A stretch of DNA of 64,000 nucleotides, taken from contig UQDR01000002.1 of NCBI GenBank assembly GCA_900539835.1, positions 73,524-137,523 of the forward strand, written 5' to 3'. Positions within the stretch are counted from its first letter, which is position 1. The number at the start of each line of letters is the position of its first letter. Made by a program: the position numbers and the translations under genes. A model generated the notes under the pieces. That model saw only the letters and a list, made by a program, of their open reading frames with translations, did no database searches and was not told the origin of the DNA. This stretch comes from an uncultured Ruminococcus sp. Its GTDB lineage: Bacteria; Bacillota; Clostridia; Oscillospirales; Ruminococcaceae. Positions 61,105 through 64,000 of the stretch are shown one piece after another.

Positions 61105-61133
61105 ATTATATCCGTTTGTTATTTTTTTGTCAA
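61105..61133 (-). promoter_or_regulatory. Promoter of adhE with overlapping Rex-like site
   Basis: On the minus strand, TTGACA, 17-base spacer, TATAAT. The 18-base sequence TTGACAAAAAAATAACAA (61116-61133) overlaps the -35 box and resembles the Rex consensus TTGTTAAnnnnTTAACAA, which would couple adhE to the NADH/NAD ratio. The rest of the 524-base gap to the next gene shows only the next promoter. Confidence 0.6.
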
Positions 61134-61369
61134 TCTGCTAACCTAACAGCTTTTTTATTATTTTTCGCCCTTTTATTATGTATTATACACAAATGAAGAT
61201 TATATTTTTAGAAGAAATAAACAATTCTCATTCGTCAAATTGCACAATAATATTAAACATATTTTATACGCAAAATATATCCGCTGTATTTCGCCCAGCG
61301 CAAATAATGTATTTTATATTAATAAATAATAAATCAAAAATAAACATTTGTGAAAATAACGAAAAAACC

Positions 61370-61398
61370 TTGACATAATTAAAATACAGTAGTATAAT
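61370..61398 (+). promoter_or_regulatory. Promoter of APH-like gene
   Basis: TTGACA, 17-base spacer, TATAAT, about 110 bases before the ATG. Confidence 0.7.
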
Positions 61399-61508
61399 AT
61401 AGACAGTGAAAGATACACGGTTTTATAACGTTATTTTTAACAAAACATTTTAAGATATTGTTGAAAACTGTTTCTGAACTATATTTTTATAAAGGGAGAG
61501 TATTTTTT

Positions 61509-62267
61509 ATGGAACTTAAAAACTTTATTGCCGAAGGCACAATTTATGACGTTTATGAATCTGACGGCATGGCTGTTCGAGTATATAAAAAGCCTGAATA
61601 TAAAGAAAAATGCTTATATGCTGCACTGACTCACGCTCGTGTTGAAACAACACTTTGCCATTCATCAATAAAAATGCCTATTATTCATGATGTATCTGTT
61701 ATTGATGGAAAATGGGCAATTACGATGGATTGGATTAAAGGCAAGACAATGGCTGAGCTTATTGAAGAAAATCCTTCAAAAGCTGACGCTTATATCAACA
61801 AGATGGTAGAAGTTCAGTGTGAGATTCATCAGCAGTATATGCCGCTTCTTTCAAAACTGAAAGATAAGATGTCCCGTCAGATCAAATCCTTAGCACAGAT
61901 CGATGAAATCAAGAAATATGAGCTTCTTACACGTCTTGATTCAATGCCAAAGCACATTAAGCTTTGCCACAATAATTTAGAGCCTAAGAATATTATTATA
62001 AATGATGAAGGCATTTATGTAATAGACTGGGGTTCTGCACGTCAGGGAAATGCTTCCGCTGATGCTGCAAAAACATATCTTCTCCTTTCTTTGCATCACC
62101 CGGAATTAGCTGATACTTATCTTGATAAATACTGTCAGGCAACAGGTACATCAAAAAGATATGTACAGGCTTGGCTTCCGATTGTTGCGGCTGCACAGCT
62201 TGACAAACACATTGAATCTGAAAAGGAATTCCTCCTGAAGTGGATCGATGTTGTTGAATATGACTAA
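61509..62267 (+). CDS. Aminoglycoside phosphotransferase/choline kinase-fold protein with altered catalytic motif
   Basis: A 252-residue protein-kinase-like fold. The phosphotransferase region reads LCHNNLEPKNIIINDEGIYV, followed by I-D-W-G-S-A. The usual catalytic H-G-D-x-x-x-x-N has become H-N-N-L-E-P-K-N, so the catalytic Asp is Asn, while the metal-binding Asp of the D-W-G motif remains. It may be inactive, altered in chemistry, or a binding protein. GGGAG precedes the ATG at 61509. Stand-alone gene with its own promoter and terminator. Not expected to be a resistance gene. Confidence 0.8.
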   Translation: MELKNFIAEGTIYDVYESDGMAVRVYKKPEYKEKCLYAALTHARVETTLCHSSIKMPIIHDVSVIDGKWAITMDWIKGKTMAELIEENPSKADAYINKMVEVQCEIHQQYMPLLSKLKDKMSRQIKSLAQIDEIKKYELLTRLDSMPKHIKLCHNNLEPKNIIINDEGIYVIDWGSARQGNASADAAKTYLLLSLHHPELADTYLDKYCQATGTSKRYVQAWLPIVAAAQLDKHIESEKEFLLKWIDVVEYD

Positions 62268-62310
62268 TGACTATAAGTTAAAAACTTCAATATTTTGACC
62301 TTCTAATGTG

Positions 62311-62342
62311 AAAAGACTGTTCATTCTGAGCAGTCTTTTTGC
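62311..62342 (+). terminator. Terminator after APH-like gene
   Basis: Stem AAAAGACTG / CAGTCTTTT with a T-rich tail. Confidence 0.85.
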
Positions 62343-62456
62343 ATTTTTTGTGATTAAAACCATGCTGATCATTAGTAAAAATATCCTATAAAAGCGTTAG
62401 AAAACATATTTAAATTGTAACAAGCGTAGTTTTTTATCATAAACACGAAATTTTTC

Positions 62457-62485
62457 TTTACACTTATAATATATTATGATATAAT
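62457..62485 (+). promoter_or_regulatory. Promoter of lipoprotein gene
   Basis: TTTACA, 17-base spacer, TATAAT, about 65 bases before the start. Confidence 0.6.
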
Positions 62486-62549
62486 GTAAAACTGTAATTG
62501 TTAAAAACAACTTTATTTATGATATAAATGCTTTGGAGGATTTAAAACA

Positions 62550-63038
62550 GTGAAGAAATTTTTTATTTGCTTTATTCTTTCATGCTCTGCACTTATATGT
62601 ACTGCATGTGAAAAACAGACAGACTCAACTGAAAATAATATGCTTAATAACAATAAATATTCTGATTCTGAAAGCAGCCTGACTGCATTTATCACAGAGG
62701 TTTCAAAAGAAAACTATATAGAAATTCCAAATGAAGCGATGAGTTCATTTAATTATGTTTCCAAAGCATCAAAAGTAATTTTTAATGAAATCAGCGGAAA
62801 ATGGATGTATGGTTATAAAGGCGTACAAAAAATTGACGGAAAAAACTGTGATGTATTTACTGTTTACAGCGAGATTGGCGAAGAAAGAATAAAAGCAGGT
62901 ACTCTTGCAAAATCCGTAAAGAGCGCTGAGCTATACATATTAGATAACGACACAGGAAAATATTTAAAGGCAATTTTCTCAGATAAAAATGACGATTCCT
63001 GGGCAAACACTCCTACTGCTGCACTAATAAAAAATTAA
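62550..63038 (+). CDS. Small lipoprotein of unknown function
   Basis: A 162-residue protein with a lipoprotein signal peptide (FILSCSALICTAC, lipidated Cys at about residue 20), a short Asn/Ser-rich linker and a domain of about 110 residues with alternating strands (KWMYGYKGVQKIDGKNCDVF). Starts at GTG with GGAGG upstream. Monocistronic. The family was not recognised. Confidence 0.78.
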   Translation: MKKFFICFILSCSALICTACEKQTDSTENNMLNNNKYSDSESSLTAFITEVSKENYIEIPNEAMSSFNYVSKASKVIFNEISGKWMYGYKGVQKIDGKNCDVFTVYSEIGEERIKAGTLAKSVKSAELYILDNDTGKYLKAIFSDKNDDSWANTPTAALIKN

Positions 63039-63058
63039 AATTAAGTTATAGAAACACT

Positions 63059-63090
63059 GACTGCTCTGATAAAAAGAGCGGTCTTTTTTT
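63059..63090 (+). terminator. Terminator after lipoprotein gene
   Basis: Stem GACTGCTCT / AGAGCGGTC (one G-U pair) followed by TTTTTTT. Confidence 0.8.
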
Positions 63091-63094
63091 ATTC

Positions 63095-63121
63095 ACTAAA
63101 GTAAGGCTTCGGCATATAATA
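63095..63121 (+). promoter_or_regulatory. Sigma-K-like promoter of dpaA
   Basis: AC (-35), 16-base spacer, CATATAATA (-10), an exact match to CATANNNTA. In Bacillus the dpaAB (spoVF) operon is expressed by mother-cell sigma-K, so sequence and biology agree. Confidence 0.55.
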
Positions 63122-63153
63122 AAATGAAAGCTGTAAAAATCGGAGGTTTCTTT

Positions 63154-64000
63154 ATGAATAATACTGTATTCTTATGTGCAGGCGGAGACGCTCGTCAGAT
63201 ATATATGAGCAAATATCTTGCCAAATATGGTTTGGTTTACACTTACGGCATTGACTGCTACGGAGATAAAATTATAAACCTTGACGACATTTCTATGATG
63301 ACGGAAAAAGCCGACATACTGGTTCTTCCACTGATGAAAACAGGTGACTTGGAGTTCTTCTCTGACAACGGCAAAATAATAAAATGCGAACAACTAATTC
63401 CTCACCTGAAAAACAAAGCAATTATTACCGGCGGCCGCCTCAGCACTAATCAGATAGAATATTTCTCCGCTCTTGGATTTGATGTTACTGATTATTTCAA
63501 AAGAGAAGAATTAGTCATAAAGAACTGCATACCGACAGCAGAGGGAGCTTTACAGCTTGCCATGCAGGAAATGGCAAGCACAATCTACGGCAGCCGTGTT
63601 CTTGTTATAGGATACGGCCGTGTAGGAAAAGCCTGCGCCAAGCTTTTTAATGCCGCAGGAGCTGAAACGGTATGCACCGCCCGCCGTCTTTCATCTTTGG
63701 CTGAAGCAGAAAACAATGATATTTCCGCTTTTCACACTGATGAACTTTTCGGACACATTGACAGCTTTGATTTAATAATAAACACAGTTCCCGCAATGAT
63801 ACTTGACAAATCATTACTGAGCGCTGTTGCAAAGGACACACTTATAATCGACCTTGCTTCCATGCCGGGCGGAGTTGATTTTGAGGCAGCGTCAAAAATG
63901 AACAAAAAAGTCCTGCATGCTTTATCTTTACCGGGAAAAGTCGCCCCTGTCACCAGTGGAGAAATTATAGCGCAGGCAGTTAAAAACATTCTCACAGAAA
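63154..64000 (+). CDS. dpaA: Dipicolinate synthase subunit A (3' end beyond the window)
   Basis: The open frame runs off base 64000 with 282 codons visible. It matches the dehydrogenase-like subunit A of dipicolinate synthase, which with DpaB converts dihydrodipicolinate to dipicolinic acid in the mother cell. Visible: N-terminal domain (VFLCAGGDARQIYMSKYL), NAD-binding Rossmann motif VLVIGYGRVGKACAKLF, and DLASMPGGVDFEAASKM with ALSLPGKVAPVTSGEI near the end. CGGAGGT precedes the ATG. About 10-20 residues should be missing; dpaB would be expected just downstream. Confidence 0.93.
   Translation, partial: MNNTVFLCAGGDARQIYMSKYLAKYGLVYTYGIDCYGDKIINLDDISMMTEKADILVLPLMKTGDLEFFSDNGKIIKCEQLIPHLKNKAIITGGRLSTNQIEYFSALGFDVTDYFKREELVIKNCIPTAEGALQLAMQEMASTIYGSRVLVIGYGRVGKACAKLFNAAGAETVCTARRLSSLAEAENNDISAFHTDELFGHIDSFDLIINTVPAMILDKSLLSAVAKDTLIIDLASMPGGVDFEAASKMNKKVLHALSLPGKVAPVTSGEIIAQAVKNILTE

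Noticed and set aside
61509..62267. Interpretation of the APH-fold gene as an aminoglycoside resistance gene
   Set aside because: The catalytic Asp is missing and the rest resembles no known resistance enzyme.
1..64000. CRISPR arrays, insertion sequences, prophage or integrative-element genes, attachment sites
   Set aside because: No regularly spaced repeats, transposase, integrase or phage structural genes were seen; the tRNA-Gln pair has no adjacent integrase.

Overview
The window reads as chromosomal DNA from a low-GC, spore-forming Clostridia, most likely of the Oscillospirales/Ruminococcaceae (Ruminococcus-like). Four separate loci are sporulation-specific: an alpha/beta-type SASP, spoIIAA-spoIIAB-sigF, spoVAD-spoVAE, and the start of dpaA. 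Secreted carbohydrate-binding proteins, a PNTG-type surface anchor, glycogen and alpha-glucan enzymes, fermentative AdhE and NADP-glutamate dehydrogenase fit an anaerobic gut polysaccharide user. The species is not determined from sequence alone.

Layout. 1-6.5 kb: a large repeat-type cell-wall-binding protein (cut by the window edge), SASP, a GH13 amylase with an M15 peptidase, asparaginase and a ZIP metal transporter. 6.6-18.2 kb: an eight-gene minus-strand operon with one solute-binding protein, two complete permease pairs, an NHL/TPR protein, a YIP1-type membrane protein and a DUF5696-type secreted protein, but no ATPase. 18.9-24.8 kb: the sigma-F operon, then a permuted ATP-grasp / alpha-E / transglutaminase trio, then rimM-trmD. 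25-28 kb: HPr, two small unknown genes, an ECF sigma/anti-sigma pair and two tRNA-Gln genes. 28.2-33 kb: two divergent secreted surface proteins and a 49-residue peptide gene. 33-37 kb: copA-csoR with a CsoR-type operator, and a membrane-bound XRE regulator. 37-44 kb: a stand-alone ABC ATPase, an LCP protein, pyrG, a sirtuin, and a divergent ferredoxin/Crp-Fnr pair. 44-51 kb: a candidate structured RNA, glgB, a TetR regulator and a YfhO/PIG-L envelope pair. 51-64 kb: T-box-leuA, spoVAD-AE, queH, gdhA, adhE, an APH-like kinase fold, a lipoprotein and dpaA.

How the genes fit together. DpaA makes dipicolinate and SpoVAD/AE belong to the channel that loads it into the spore. The dpaA upstream region carries a sigma-K-like promoter and spoVAD a sigma-G-like one, matching known compartment logic. 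The long ABC operon probably imports a complex glycan through a shared ATPase encoded elsewhere. CopA carries a C-terminal metal-binding domain that has its own ribosome binding site and ATG, so the same reading frame may also yield a free CopZ-like chaperone.

Two genes run off the window ends: the cell-wall-binding protein at base 1 and dpaA at base 64000. Start codons were adjusted by ribosome binding site in many genes; promoters were called by eye from -35/-10 matches and spacing.
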